DNA from: Bacteroidales bacterium
Lineage (GTDB): Bacteria; Bacteroidota; Bacteroidia; Bacteroidales; Muribaculaceae
Length of the DNA stretch: 64,000 nt
Direction of reading: 5' to 3'
NCBI GenBank assembly: GCA_015061005.1
Contig: SUXJ01000007.1
Span: forward strand, 1 to 64,000
This document shows, one piece after another, positions 1 to 9,081 of this stretch. Below the pieces are notes generated by a model that was not told the DNA's origin, did not search any database, and saw only the letters and a program-made list of their open reading frames with translations. The position numbers were made by a program, and so were the translations under genes. The number at the start of each line of letters is the position of its first letter. The first letter of the stretch is position 1.

Positions 1-777
1 TTCAGGAGTAATCAACTTCTCTTCTTCTCGCAATATGACATCTTCTATGTTAAAGTCAGAAGCTTTTAGAAAGTTTAGAATGAATTTTTTTAGATCTCCC
101 GATTCATCCTTATCTAATCGAGATTTTACATAGCCCGAGAGCAACATTCCAGGTGCCAACACCTCTTTAACTTGTTTGGCAAAGTAATCGTACACATCAT
201 TTAGTTTAGTCCGTTCTACATTACTTTTACCAAAAGCGGCAAGCACACTGCTGTTATTGATAGTGTTACCTGAAATCACATCCTGACTTTTCTTTGTCAT
301 TTTAAGGTTTACGCCGAATTCTATGATTGAAGAATCTGACGTAGCATCATAACTGCGGCTATACAATTTGGTGGGTCGGATAGAATCATAAACAGTTAGC
401 GTTTCTGAATAGATATATTTTGCATCCAATTCAAAAGTAAGGATGTACTTCGACTGATTGATATAGAATATCATCGACATTTTAGTGGTTTCATTCTTAG
501 ATGTTTCATCAAGCATAAAAGGGACCACCCCCGTTTTTTCATTTCTATCTTTAGGCATCCTGAGTACAAGCATTCTGAAAAAATCAATAGCATTCAAAAT
601 ATTGGTTTTACCAGAAGCGTTAGCACCATATATGATACCCACTTTAAGCAATTTTACTCCGTTCTTAACTTCGTAGGAATATTCATCAGACATAAAGATA
701 TCTGATGAAGGCTCAAAACTTATCTTTTGCGGAGACTTTATTGAGAAAAAATTTTCAATGGTGAATTCTGCTATCAT
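1..777 (-). CDS. AAA family ATPase, RecF/OLD-like (AAA_15 type), 3' end outside window
   Basis: An open frame reads from an ATG at 777 down to base 1 without a stop, giving 259 residues of an unfinished protein. It opens with the usual start of the COG1106-type ATP-binding proteins (MIAEFTIENFFSIKSPQKI) followed by a Walker A motif, GANASGKTN, at about residues 51-59. Such proteins are predicted SMC/RecF-like ATPases, often found alone or with a partner in defence (abortive-infection or Septu/OLD-like) loci. The Walker B and signature motifs would lie in the missing C-terminal part. A TATATTTG -7 element (805-812) with CTTG 20 bases upstream gives a promoter about 23 bases before the start. 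Its neighbour is an integrase, so it may be mobile-element cargo. Family is fairly sure, function unknown. Confidence 0.8.
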   Translation of the reverse strand, partial: MIAEFTIENFFSIKSPQKISFEPSSDIFMSDEYSYEVKNGVKLLKVGIIYGANASGKTNILNAIDFFRMLVLRMPKDRNEKTGVVPFMLDETSKNETTKMSMIFYINQSKYILTFELDAKYIYSETLTVYDSIRPTKLYSRSYDATSDSSIIEFGVNLKMTKKSQDVISGNTINNSSVLAAFGKSNVERTKLNDVYDYFAKQVKEVLAPGMLLSGYVKSRLDKDESGDLKKFILNFLKASDFNIEDVILREEEKLITPE

Positions 778-804
778 AACTGCTAATTTATATATTACAC
801 AGTG

Positions 805-836
805 CAAATATACAAATAAAATTCCATAAAAACAAG
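805..836 (-). promoter_or_regulatory. Bacteroidetes-type promoter for the AAA ATPase
   Basis: On the minus strand a CTTG element (833-836) is followed after 20 bases by TATATTTG (805-812), matching the Bacteroides -33 TTTG / -7 TAnnTTTG pattern with one mismatch in the -33 box. Confidence 0.55.
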
Positions 837-951
837 TTATATTTGTGATTTATGTAGTAAAATTACAAAAATGAAATGCAAAATAGTATTATCGTAATTT
901 TTAATGGTCGTATAAATTATTTAAGTGTTCTATTTGAACTGTTGTTTAGAT

Positions 952-1323
952 TTAATTGCAGTGAGGAATAGCATTATTATTCCATGACATAATCCAACAT
1001 ATTCCATTCTCTTTTCGTTGACACAAAGCCTCCAAGACCTTTTGTCTTATTCTGCTCGCCTCATAGCTGTTCAACCTGAATGCAAGAGCAATGACCACTT
1101 CAAGATTATAGAATGTTGCCCAACTTGTAGGAGTGGCAACATCGTATCGTTGGGTAGCTGCAGGGCAAAGCATTTCACTCTTGTATATCGATTTTATGGC
1201 AGCTCGGAGTGTCGGGGCTAATACCCCGAACAACTCCATCAATTCCATTTCAGACATCCAAATATTACCACTTGGAATATTCACTCTTCCGTTCTCGCTG
1301 ATTGTTATAATTACTCGTTCCAT
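952..1323 (-). CDS. small conserved protein of mobile elements, function unknown
   Basis: This 123-residue protein starts 12 bases after the stop of the integrase and reads the same way, so the two are probably co-transcribed. It is probably soluble: there is no signal peptide or membrane segment. A central stretch (about residues 20-50, MSEMELMELFGVLAPTLRAA) looks like a small helix-turn-helix-like helical region and is followed by another helical segment (VVIALAFRLNSYEASRIRQKV). Similar small proteins accompany tyrosine recombinases in Bacteroidales integrative elements, but I cannot name a family. A role in DNA binding or excision control is only a guess from shape and position. Confidence 0.6.
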   Translation of the reverse strand: MERVIITISENGRVNIPSGNIWMSEMELMELFGVLAPTLRAAIKSIYKSEMLCPAATQRYDVATPTSWATFYNLEVVIALAFRLNSYEASRIRQKVLEALCQRKENGICWIMSWNNNAIPHCN

Positions 1324-1335
1324 ACCTATACATAA

Positions 1336-2544
1336 TTATATAGCAAACCTTTCACAAACTCTACTCTCAAACATTGATATATCGTGTTCGAGTTTGGTAT
1401 TAGTTACTTTTGCGTAAATCTGCGTTGTGGTAATGTTCGTATGCCCGAGAATCTTGCTCACACTCTCTATTGGCATTCCATAGTTCAAGGCTAACACAGC
1501 GAATGTGTGCCTACTTAGATGGAACGAAGTTCGCTTCTCGATACCGCACATTTTGGCTACCTCCTTGATGCGTTTGTTTATAGTGTCGTGGCTACCGATG
1601 TTGAAAAGATTGTTGCTTATTCTGTATGGCTCGTATCGCTTGATAATCTGCATAGGAATATCCATCAATTTGATTTGGAACGGGATACCTGTCTTTTGTC
1701 GCTTTGATACTATCCAAGGTGAGCCGCCCAATATTGAGATATTCTCCGTTGTTAGGTTCTTAATATCAATGAATGATATTCCCGTCCAACAACCGAACAC
1801 GAATAAATCTCTTGCCAACTCCAAGTCGGGATTGTTCAATTCAACCGTTGTAAAGGCTTGCAACTCATCTTCGGTTAGAAAACCTCTCTCCTTATGGTCG
1901 GGGTCAACCTTGTATTGAGCGAATGGGTTTCGTGCTATCTTGCCATTATAGTGAGCAGTGGTTACTATGTGCTTCAATGGTATGGAGTATATCCACACTG
2001 ACGACTGAGCCAATCCAACCTCATTTCTCAGATACAAGCAATAATCACGAATGAAATCTTCCGTAAGTTCATTCATCGCAATATCTGTACGCTTGTAGTG
2101 TACTTTGATAAACTCTGCAAGATATTTTCTTACGGTGAGATACTTTTTATATGTACTCAAAGAACGATCCTTACCAACTCGCTTGGCAAAGGCTTCGTTC
2201 TCCTTGTCGAATGCTCGGAGCAGAGTTTCATACTCCGTTCCGATACCTTGATAGGCATTGCGCACCATTTCAGCCGTTACAAACGCCTCACGGTCTGAAA
2301 TGCGTTGGTAGTGCTTAATGATTTGAGCCTTGATGTTATCCAAAGCCAAATTGATGTCTCTCGATTCTTTACTCTTGCCTTTGGCTCGGTTGCCTTTCAC
2401 ATCCCATAGGTCTTTATGGATGCTCTGCTTGCAACTGAATTGAGCTACTGAGCCGTTGATTGTCACTCGTCCCATAATAGGAACAATACCGTTTTTCTCT
2501 TTGCTTCCGTTCACGTAGAACAGCACCTTGAATGTACTTCGCAT
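1336..2544 (-). CDS. tyrosine recombinase / integrase, IntDOT-like
   Basis: A 402-residue site-specific recombinase that would cut and rejoin DNA through a covalent phosphotyrosine intermediate. The layout is typical: an arm-type DNA-binding domain (about 1-95), a SAM-like core-binding domain (about 105-210) and a catalytic domain (about 220-390). Catalytic residues seen are H-x-x-R in HLSRHTFA, the histidine in LGHTNITTTQ and the tyrosine of QIYAKV. The first catalytic arginine, normally in TGLR, is replaced: the motif reads TGISFIDIKNL. The same loss (Ser) is known for IntDOT of CTnDOT and relatives. It lies at the edge of an accessory stretch with the small downstream gene and an ATPase, so it probably mobilises, or once mobilised, a region extending to the left of the window. 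The att site was not identified. Confidence 0.92.
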   Translation of the reverse strand: MRSTFKVLFYVNGSKEKNGIVPIMGRVTINGSVAQFSCKQSIHKDLWDVKGNRAKGKSKESRDINLALDNIKAQIIKHYQRISDREAFVTAEMVRNAYQGIGTEYETLLRAFDKENEAFAKRVGKDRSLSTYKKYLTVRKYLAEFIKVHYKRTDIAMNELTEDFIRDYCLYLRNEVGLAQSSVWIYSIPLKHIVTTAHYNGKIARNPFAQYKVDPDHKERGFLTEDELQAFTTVELNNPDLELARDLFVFGCWTGISFIDIKNLTTENISILGGSPWIVSKRQKTGIPFQIKLMDIPMQIIKRYEPYRISNNLFNIGSHDTINKRIKEVAKMCGIEKRTSFHLSRHTFAVLALNYGMPIESVSKILGHTNITTTQIYAKVTNTKLEHDISMFESRVCERFAI

Positions 2545-2923
2545 AATCTAATCCTTTTTTTGGTTACAAAATTAGTTATCAGCGAGTTATACATTGATAT
2601 GCAAACTAACGCAGAACGATGAAACGTGACGACACAAAGAAAAACTTTACTGCCTTATCGGGTAATGATTAGGCAACCGTTCTATTTCATTACCTTGCGT
2701 TTCTTTGCTAAATTGCCATCGTTACTATTTCTGAGGTTTTCTGTTTAATGCGTTATGGCTCAGTTCAAAACGCAGAAATTCACCTTTTTTGCTCCGAGAA
2801 CCGTAATTTTTTATATAAAATTACTCGCAGCATTCTGAGCCGCATTTATCCTCACATCAAGAAACACTAAAACCGACCAATTAAGGAAAAACACATATAA
2901 TTCATTCCAAAATTTTCCCAACT
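2545..2923. other. intergenic region between integrase and lipoprotein
   Basis: About 380 bases without a convincing gene. It contains a possible integrase -7 element (CAAAATTA, 2567-2574, minus) without a well-spaced -33 box, and a widely spaced GGCTCAG / CTGAGCC inverted pair around 2757 and 2836. This would be the natural place for the element end (att site) beside the integrase, but I see no tRNA fragment or long direct repeat here. Confidence 0.5.
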
Positions 2924-3820
2924 ATGAAAACAACAACAAAACTTCTATCAATACTTCTGACAGCAATGACCTTTTGCTCATGTAGTGAAGAACCTGATTT
3001 CGACCCAAATAAATTAGGCCCGGGAAGCAGACTGCCTGAGCACTTGATTGAAAACGGAAGCGTCCCTAATTTTCTCACCTACCAAGGCTCGGAGTGCTAT
3101 GCACTTGTCTATGGTCCCGAAGAAGGCTACAGCGAATATACATGGCACTTTGAATGGGCCGGAGCACACTACTATTGGGCGGAAAAAGATCTACATACCG
3201 CACGCTTCAATTATAACCATCAATTCTATTCAAATCTAACCGACCAACCACGCACTAACAGCGGCGACTACTGGACGCCTCTTATCGAGTCACTTACATG
3301 GAATCATACGACCGATGGAGTAGTGAGATATGATTATCGTACTCCTGATTACAAACGCCTGATTAGTATTTTTAATGGCGAAGAACCAATCGAGTATATC
3401 TATGACTATAGCTTTCAAGTTTCTCGCATGATATTGCTTGATGACTATGTAATCCTCTACTTGGAAGACAATTACAGCAAGGGCACAAACGGTGGCGGCG
3501 GATCCGGAGGCATTGGTAATGGCGGAAACAGCGGCAACGATAACGACTCTGATGACTATAATCTCACGTCAACTAAAGTTTTTGAAGTTTGGGTAAAAAC
3601 ATCGGGATTAGACCGATATGTTTATGACAACACCCACAATTGGTATAAAGGAGAGGTTGCAGGAAAAGTTTGTCTGTTCAAATCCAAAAACACCAATGAC
3701 TTTCTTGTGGCATCCAAAAACTACGATTCGACTTGCGAAGGGTACAAAGTTACCCAATATTCCTACAAAGTAACCGAATACAAACCCGGACAAGGCACCT
3801 TCTACTACTACTTCAATTAA
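2924..3820 (+). CDS. exported lipoprotein of unknown function
   Basis: A 298-residue protein with a lipoprotein signal: basic start MKTTTK, hydrophobic core and the lipobox TFCSC, lipidated cysteine at about residue 20. The residues after it (SEEPDFD) are acidic, as in the Bacteroidetes lipoprotein export signal that sends lipoproteins to the cell surface. The middle is rich in aromatic residues, and a Gly/Asn/Ser/Asp-rich linker at about 190-215 (GGGGSGGIGNGGNSGN) separates two halves. The C-terminal part (about 216-298) looks like a small beta domain rich in Tyr and Lys. I recognise no family. It stands alone between the integrase and the GH95 gene and may belong to the same accessory region. 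Confidence 0.75.
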   Translation: MKTTTKLLSILLTAMTFCSCSEEPDFDPNKLGPGSRLPEHLIENGSVPNFLTYQGSECYALVYGPEEGYSEYTWHFEWAGAHYYWAEKDLHTARFNYNHQFYSNLTDQPRTNSGDYWTPLIESLTWNHTTDGVVRYDYRTPDYKRLISIFNGEEPIEYIYDYSFQVSRMILLDDYVILYLEDNYSKGTNGGGGSGGIGNGGNSGNDNDSDDYNLTSTKVFEVWVKTSGLDRYVYDNTHNWYKGEVAGKVCLFKSKNTNDFLVASKNYDSTCEGYKVTQYSYKVTEYKPGQGTFYYYFN

Positions 3821-4182
3821 AAGCCCTCATAGTTATATCAATCAAGCCTTAAATCCCCCACTTCGTTTTTGGATTTAAGAGTATCACGAAAGGCGAAAGC
3901 AATAGCTTGTGGATGGACAATCCTCACCTGCAAGATAGCACGCTCGACACAAATTTACCGAGACCGCAAGGAGCAAATGCCCACGCAAACGAGGTGTACT
4001 TATGTCACTGATAATCTACCATTTACCCTCCCGGGAAAAAAACAACAAAAAAAGTTTGAAATATTCTCCAAAGTTTTGCTAAATTTGCAAAAGCAAAACC
4101 TTATCAGCGGTAGCCATAATGAGGTTCTGACTACCACCTGATGGAAATTTGTATTTATAGAACCTCCCTTAAATCGAAGTAT
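3821..4182 (+). other. intergenic region upstream of GH95 gene
   Basis: About 360 bases. Apart from the promoter listed separately I see no supported gene. A 90-codon open frame (3869-4141) has an ordinary, non-protein-like composition and is rejected. Confidence 0.5.
4055..4087 (+). promoter_or_regulatory. Bacteroidetes-type promoter for the GH95 gene
   Basis: TTTG (4055-4058), 21 bases, then TAAATTTG (4080-4087): a full match to TTTG / TAnnTTTG. It predicts a transcript start near 4093 and a leader of about 90 bases before the preferred start at 4183. Confidence 0.65.
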
Positions 4183-7100
4183 ATGAAACGACCGGTCTTG
4201 TCCTTCCTCTGCCTGCTTATTTATCTGATTGGAACTTCACAAGTTTTGCCCAAGTTTTCCAACAACGACACCGATTACTGGTACTATATTGAGTTTGCCG
4301 TTAACTCTTCAGTAATCCAAGACATAGGACCGAACCAAGAACTACGTAATCGAGTCGCTGCGGAAGATGAAGACGGTCAGTTATGGAAACTCACCGGAAA
4401 CGAAAGCGCCTGTATCCTAACATCAAAGACCGGCCGTCAACTATTTTATAGCCAACAGAATAACAGGTTCATAGCTTCACAAACCGATGGCACGGCAATG
4501 AAGTTTGTTGCCACGTCAAACGGCAAGTGGGAGCTACACCTCGTTGACTCATCACTCGCTCCGGCTGCCAACCCCGATGCTTTGGCAATCGTGATTAATA
4601 ACGGAAGCGGCATTGACCGGTATCTCGACGTTTGGAAACATGATTTCAATGCTTGTGCGCTGAATTTCATTCGAATGGAAGATAAAACGTTTTCCATTCA
4701 AGCACCACCGGCTGAAGCTGAAGAAGTAAAGATCTCAGGGTCATCGACCGAGCCCGAGCAGCCGCTTACTCTCTGGTATAACTCACCTGCCAAAAATTGG
4801 ACTCGCGAAGCCTTGCCTATCGGCAACGGCGACATGGGTGCAATGATATTCGGCGGTATAGCTCAAGACCGCATTCAGTTCAACCATAAAACCCTATGGA
4901 AAGGCTCTTCAAGTGCAACTGACTTGGGATCATACCTCGCATTCGGCGATTTATACATCATCAACAAGAACACTCAAGCCGCCGAAAACTATAAAAGAGA
5001 ACTCGATCTCACCGAAGCGAATGTAAAAGTAACATATACTCAGGGCAACTCTGACTTTGAACGTGATTACTTCTGTAGCTTCCCGCATCAAGTCATAGCA
5101 ATTCGCTATAAGGCAACCGGAACCGACAAGCTCAACCTTGATCTGCAATTTATCAACGCTCAAGGCAATAAAGCTAAATACTCCCCCGATGGAGCCTCAT
5201 TTAACGGTGCGCTCGAAAACGGCATGAACTATCGTGCAACAATGGTCGTGCAAACCTCCGGCGGCTCCAAGACGGCAAACAACACTGCCATATCCGTCAA
5301 TGATGCAGATGAAGTGACCATCTACATTGCCTGCGCCACTGATTTTGATGCCTCATATCCCAATCACCTCCACGGCGATACGGAAGCCTTAAGTTCAAAA
5401 CTGACTCAAACCGTGCAAACAGCACAAGCACAAGGATTCGACAACGTAATGACCGCACACGTGGCCGATTATGCCGAATTATTTAATCGCGTTAAGTTCA
5501 CCATTGAAGGCTACCATAATATTGTGCCGACAAATCGACTGCTTCAAAGAAACATAACCGCCTCAAAGTTAATGGTGGATATGCTCATTTTCCATTATGG
5601 CAGATACCTCACCATTGCTTCTTCACGCGGAGTTGCGCTGCCCTCCAATCTGCAAGGCATCTGGAACAAAGACGGCAATGCTCAGAGCAGCGCGGTTTGG
5701 GCATCGGATATTCACGCCAACATCAATGTTCAAATGAACTATTGGCCCGCCGAGCCAACCAACCTCAGCGAATGTCATCTGCCATTCCTTAACTACATAA
5801 AAAATGAAGCATTGCGACAAGACGGTCAGTGGCAACAAAATGCACGCGATCTCGGCGTCGATAAAGGCTGGGTAGTTAATACCGCCGGAAACATTTTTGG
5901 CGGTTCAAGCAGCTATAAATTGGGCAAATACTCGGTGGCAAACGCTTGGTTCTGCACTCATCTCTGGCAACATTATGCCTATACTTGCGACACTGATTTC
6001 TTACGCGAAACGGCTATGCCCGTAATGAAATCCGCCTGTGAGTTCTGGTTTGAAAGACTCGTCCCCGCTCAAAATAATGACGGCACATTGGAATGTCCTT
6101 ATGAATATTCTCCGGAACAAGGTCGAATTCAGAATGCCACCGCTCATGCTCAGCAACTCGTGACCATGCTTTTTGAGCAAACGCTGGAAGCCATTGACGT
6201 ATTGGGCAAAGACGACTCACAGTGTGACGACGCCTTCATCTCAACGCTCCGCGACAAACTGTCGAGATTGGATAAAGGCTTGCGCATTGACGAAAACGGC
6301 TTGTTGCGCGAATGGAAATATCAAGAAAACACGCCCAATCTATCCGCCGACTCCGATTACTTTGCCGATGACGAACAAAACGTTTGGAAAGGCCACCGCC
6401 ACACCTCACATCTAATGGCTCTATATCCCGGATTCAATATCGACAAAGGAATTGACCCCGACATATTCGATGCTGCCGTGAAATCGCTCGATGACCGCGG
6501 AGACGTTGCAACCGGATGGGCACGTGCTTGGCGCATATCTCTTTGGGCAAGAACACGCGATGCGAAAAGAGCCTATAAAACCCTACGTGGCTTCGCTCAT
6601 CGAACCACATCGCTCGACTATGATTGGCACGGAGGATTGTACGATAACATGCTTGACGCTCACGCAACGAGTGTATTTCAGATTGAAGGCAATTTCGGTG
6701 CCACCGCAGGCATAGCCGAAATGCTGCTGCAAAGTCGCCCGGATTCGGTTATCTTGCTGCCGGCTCTGCCCGAAGAATGGGCCAACGGTAACATATCAGG
6801 ACTTAAAGCCTTGGGCAACTTCGAGTTTGATTTAGTTTGGAAAAACGGCAAACTCATATCGGCAACAATTCAATCCCTCTCCGGCAATCCTCTTACCATT
6901 GCCTACCCCAACATTGCTGAAGCTAAAATCTCGGTTGAAAACGGAAACGCCGATAACGTTGACAAAACCAATACCGACCGAATCTCGCTCAGCACCGAAA
7001 AAGGCGCAAAATATATCCTTGATATGTCTGAAATAAACTCAAGCATCTCCGGCACCGTAATCCCGGAACCTGAAATAACCGTAATTAACAATCATATAGT

Positions 7101-7236
7101 CATTAAAGGCATCGACAATACTGACGTTACAGCTTATGACATCAATGGCAGACCTATAGACACGACCGAGCGCGTTGACTCCGGGGTGTATATTGTGAAA
7201 ACGCCGAATCAAGTCAAAAAAATCATTGTAAAATAA
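4183..7236 (+). CDS. exported GH95-family glycoside hydrolase (alpha-L-fucosidase/galactosidase type)
   Basis: The frame is open from 4141, but the ATG at 4183 gives a clean signal peptide (MKRPVLSFLCLLIYLIGTSQ), so I choose it; the product is 1017 residues. An N-terminal beta domain (about 20-185, possibly beta-trefoil-like) precedes the GH95 N-domain, recognised by LPIGNGDMGAMIFGG and FNHKTLWKG. The (alpha/alpha)6 barrel carries HANINVQMNYWPAE; N513 and N515 match the paired Asn of the GH95 active site (N421/N423 in the bifidobacterial AfcA). The usual HPPFQIDGNFG block reads HATSVFQIEGNFG, with Glu at 835 in place of Asp. The end (YDINGRPIDTTERVDSGVYIV) resembles a type IX secretion sorting tail. 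Family members invert alpha-L-fucosides or alpha-L-galactosides; here host fucosylated glycans are plausible, but the substrate is not proven. Confidence 0.88.
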   Translation: MKRPVLSFLCLLIYLIGTSQVLPKFSNNDTDYWYYIEFAVNSSVIQDIGPNQELRNRVAAEDEDGQLWKLTGNESACILTSKTGRQLFYSQQNNRFIASQTDGTAMKFVATSNGKWELHLVDSSLAPAANPDALAIVINNGSGIDRYLDVWKHDFNACALNFIRMEDKTFSIQAPPAEAEEVKISGSSTEPEQPLTLWYNSPAKNWTREALPIGNGDMGAMIFGGIAQDRIQFNHKTLWKGSSSATDLGSYLAFGDLYIINKNTQAAENYKRELDLTEANVKVTYTQGNSDFERDYFCSFPHQVIAIRYKATGTDKLNLDLQFINAQGNKAKYSPDGASFNGALENGMNYRATMVVQTSGGSKTANNTAISVNDADEVTIYIACATDFDASYPNHLHGDTEALSSKLTQTVQTAQAQGFDNVMTAHVADYAELFNRVKFTIEGYHNIVPTNRLLQRNITASKLMVDMLIFHYGRYLTIASSRGVALPSNLQGIWNKDGNAQSSAVWASDIHANINVQMNYWPAEPTNLSECHLPFLNYIKNEALRQDGQWQQNARDLGVDKGWVVNTAGNIFGGSSSYKLGKYSVANAWFCTHLWQHYAYTCDTDFLRETAMPVMKSACEFWFERLVPAQNNDGTLECPYEYSPEQGRIQNATAHAQQLVTMLFEQTLEAIDVLGKDDSQCDDAFISTLRDKLSRLDKGLRIDENGLLREWKYQENTPNLSADSDYFADDEQNVWKGHRHTSHLMALYPGFNIDKGIDPDIFDAAVKSLDDRGDVATGWARAWRISLWARTRDAKRAYKTLRGFAHRTTSLDYDWHGGLYDNMLDAHATSVFQIEGNFGATAGIAEMLLQSRPDSVILLPALPEEWANGNISGLKALGNFEFDLVWKNGKLISATIQSLSGNPLTIAYPNIAEAKISVENGNADNVDKTNTDRISLSTEKGAKYILDMSEINSSISGTVIPEPEITVINNHIVIKGIDNTDVTAYDINGRPIDTTERVDSGVYIVKTPNQVKKIIVK

Positions 7237-7252
7237 ATTTTTCTCGGAAAAC

Positions 7253-7283
7253 TTGCATATCTCAAATATTGTAGCTAACTTTG
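7253..7283 (+). promoter_or_regulatory. promoter of initiator tRNA
   Basis: TTG (7253-7255) and TAACTTTG (7276-7283) are 20 bases apart, ending 18 bases before the mature tRNA. Confidence 0.65.
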
Positions 7284-7301
7284 CAGTCGAAAATGAGACA
7301 T

Positions 7302-7373
<72 letters not shown>

Positions 7374-7378
7374 CTAAG

Positions 7379-7406
7379 AAGAGACGCAATTGCGTCTCTT
7401 TTTTTA
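7379..7406 (+). terminator. rho-independent terminator of initiator tRNA
   Basis: A perfect palindrome (stem AAGAGACGC / GCGTCTCTT around AATT) is followed by a T-run, starting six bases after the tRNA. Confidence 0.85.
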
Positions 7407-7482
7407 TGCCTATTTCACAAAATCTACGCTATCGTCATTAACTGAGGGATTAACTTTGCAGAAAAATAATCACATCAATACT

Positions 7483-8064
7483 ATGAAAAAATCAACTTTC
7501 TGCGAGGCCATGTTTGCCAAATCCACTCATTCACTGACCAAACTGCGCATGCAAAGAGGCTGCAACGGTTTAGGAATTTATATGTGTTTGCTTGAAGCCC
7601 TATTCGATGAGTCAACGGGTATGCTCCCTAAAGAATATGATGTTATCGCATTCCGCTTCGGGCTTGCGGAAGACGAAGTGCGCGACGTGGTAGAGAATTT
7701 TGGACTATTTGAATTTACCGACGACGGAATGTTTTACTGCGAACGTCTCAGAGCCGAACGTAAACCAAAACCCAAAAAAGAAACCGAGAAAACAACTCCT
7801 CAGCAACCTGAACCGGAGTCGGTGGTTGCTGAGGTAATTGAAAATGATTCTTATGAACATGCCATTATGATACTGCGCAACGACACTGAATGGCAAAAAC
7901 ACACCTCCGCCATCTTCAATATCAACGACCCGACCGAGCTGATGAAATACCTCGACGAGTACTTGTGTATGCGCGAAGAAGAAGGCCTCGTTACGCGGGA
8001 TATGACGGATTTGAAAAACAGCTTTACGATGTGGCTAAACTCTCGCTTGAGTTTAACGTATTAG
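7483..8064 (+). CDS. DUF4373-like (Lin1244/Lin1753 N-terminal type) protein
   Basis: The open frame begins at 7390 inside the tRNA terminator, so I choose the ATG at 7483 (MKKSTFCEAMFAKSTHSL), giving 193 residues. A TAACTTTG -7 element (7451-7458) 25 bases upstream supports this start. Residues 1-85 resemble the winged-helix-like N-terminal domain seen in phage or plasmid replication-type proteins (LRMQRGCNGLGIYMCLLEAL, then a segment with AFRFGLAEDEVRDVV). A charged Lys/Glu/Pro linker (about 88-115) joins a helical C-terminal part. It probably binds nucleic acid, but its role is unknown. It converges on korB with only 4 bases between the stop codons and no terminator. Confidence 0.75.
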   Translation: MKKSTFCEAMFAKSTHSLTKLRMQRGCNGLGIYMCLLEALFDESTGMLPKEYDVIAFRFGLAEDEVRDVVENFGLFEFTDDGMFYCERLRAERKPKPKKETEKTTPQQPEPESVVAEVIENDSYEHAIMILRNDTEWQKHTSAIFNINDPTELMKYLDEYLCMREEEGLVTRDMTDLKNSFTMWLNSRLSLTY

Positions 8065-8068
8065 CGGC

Positions 8069-9073
8069 TCAGTCCACAGTCCAAGTTTCGCCGGCAAGTA
8101 TCATTGAACGCAAATCGGAATACTTGCGCACTCTCTCTATCTGCTGTTCAAGGGCATCATTATATGACGGGGCTTCAACATCGCGAATCACACCGATAGC
8201 AAGAGGCAATGTCTCGCCGTCCATAAGCGCAAGACTGCGATGCAAGAAATCATCTTGACAATGCGCATCATGTACGAGCACGTCATCAATTGTGTAACCG
8301 TCCTCACCGAGCTTCACGGCTTTAAGTCCGAAACCATTCTGAACCAAACCGTATTCTTTGTCCTTTCCGAAAAGCATCTTTTCGCCGTGATGAAGCGTAA
8401 TTGTGCGTTCCGCTCTGACTGCTTTGTCGGCAACTCCGGCATGTATGCCGTTATTAAATATCACACAATTCTGAAGGACCTCGGTAACGGCCGCACCCTT
8501 ATGGCGCGCCGCGGCAACAAGACATTCGCGAGTATTGTCAAGCTCAACATCGATTGAACGAGCAAAGAATGTGGCTCGTGCACCAAATGCCAACTCCGCC
8601 GGCACAAACGGATCTTCAACAGTGCCATACGGCGATGATTTGCTGACGAAGCCGCGCGGACTTGTGGGAGAATACTGTCCCTTGGTCAGGCCATAAATCT
8701 TATTATTGAGAAGCAGTATGTTGATGTCAATATTTCGACGCAATGCATGGATAAAGTGATTTCCTCCGATTGCAAGACCATCACCGTCACCACTCACCTG
8801 CCAAACGGTCATTTGCGGATTAGCCAACTTAAAGCCGGTTGCCACTGCAGCTGCGCGGCCGTGAATCGTATGGAAACCATACGTATTGCAATAATAAGGC
8901 AAACGCGAAGAGCAGCCTATGCCTGAAATAACGGCAGTCATGTGGGGAGGCACTCCGAGTTCTGCCATTGCCTTATGCAAACAGCTAAGCGCGGCATGGT
9001 CACCGCAACCGGCACACCATCTGACGTTCTGATCGCTCTTATAATTCTGTGCGGTATATTGTTGATTTTCCAT
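8069..9073 (-). CDS. korB: 2-oxoglutarate:ferredoxin oxidoreductase, beta subunit
   Basis: A 334-residue subunit that holds thiamine diphosphate and, with the alpha subunit, converts 2-oxoglutarate and CoA to succinyl-CoA, CO2 and reduced ferredoxin in the cytoplasm. Seen: VRWCAGCGDHAALSCLHKA near the N-terminus, and the TPP/Mg2+ site GDGDGLAIGGNHFIHALRR continuing to NNKIYGLTKGQYSPTS. It lacks the extra 4Fe-4S domain of larger pyruvate enzymes, as usual for KorB. It starts 8 bases after the alpha gene, so the two form one operon. Substrate choice between 2-oxoglutarate and branched 2-oxoacids rests on family likeness, but the two-gene arrangement with fused gamma-alpha is typical of Bacteroidetes KorAB. 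Confidence 0.92.
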   Translation of the reverse strand: MENQQYTAQNYKSDQNVRWCAGCGDHAALSCLHKAMAELGVPPHMTAVISGIGCSSRLPYYCNTYGFHTIHGRAAAVATGFKLANPQMTVWQVSGDGDGLAIGGNHFIHALRRNIDINILLLNNKIYGLTKGQYSPTSPRGFVSKSSPYGTVEDPFVPAELAFGARATFFARSIDVELDNTRECLVAAARHKGAAVTEVLQNCVIFNNGIHAGVADKAVRAERTITLHHGEKMLFGKDKEYGLVQNGFGLKAVKLGEDGYTIDDVLVHDAHCQDDFLHRSLALMDGETLPLAIGVIRDVEAPSYNDALEQQIERVRKYSDLRSMILAGETWTVD

Positions 9074-9081
9074 TGGTATCT

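Noticed and set aside
3869-4141. 90-codon open frame between the lipoprotein and the GH95 gene
   Set aside because: Composition rich in Arg, Thr and Gln without a family motif, no ribosome-binding or promoter signal in front, and it covers the GH95 promoter.
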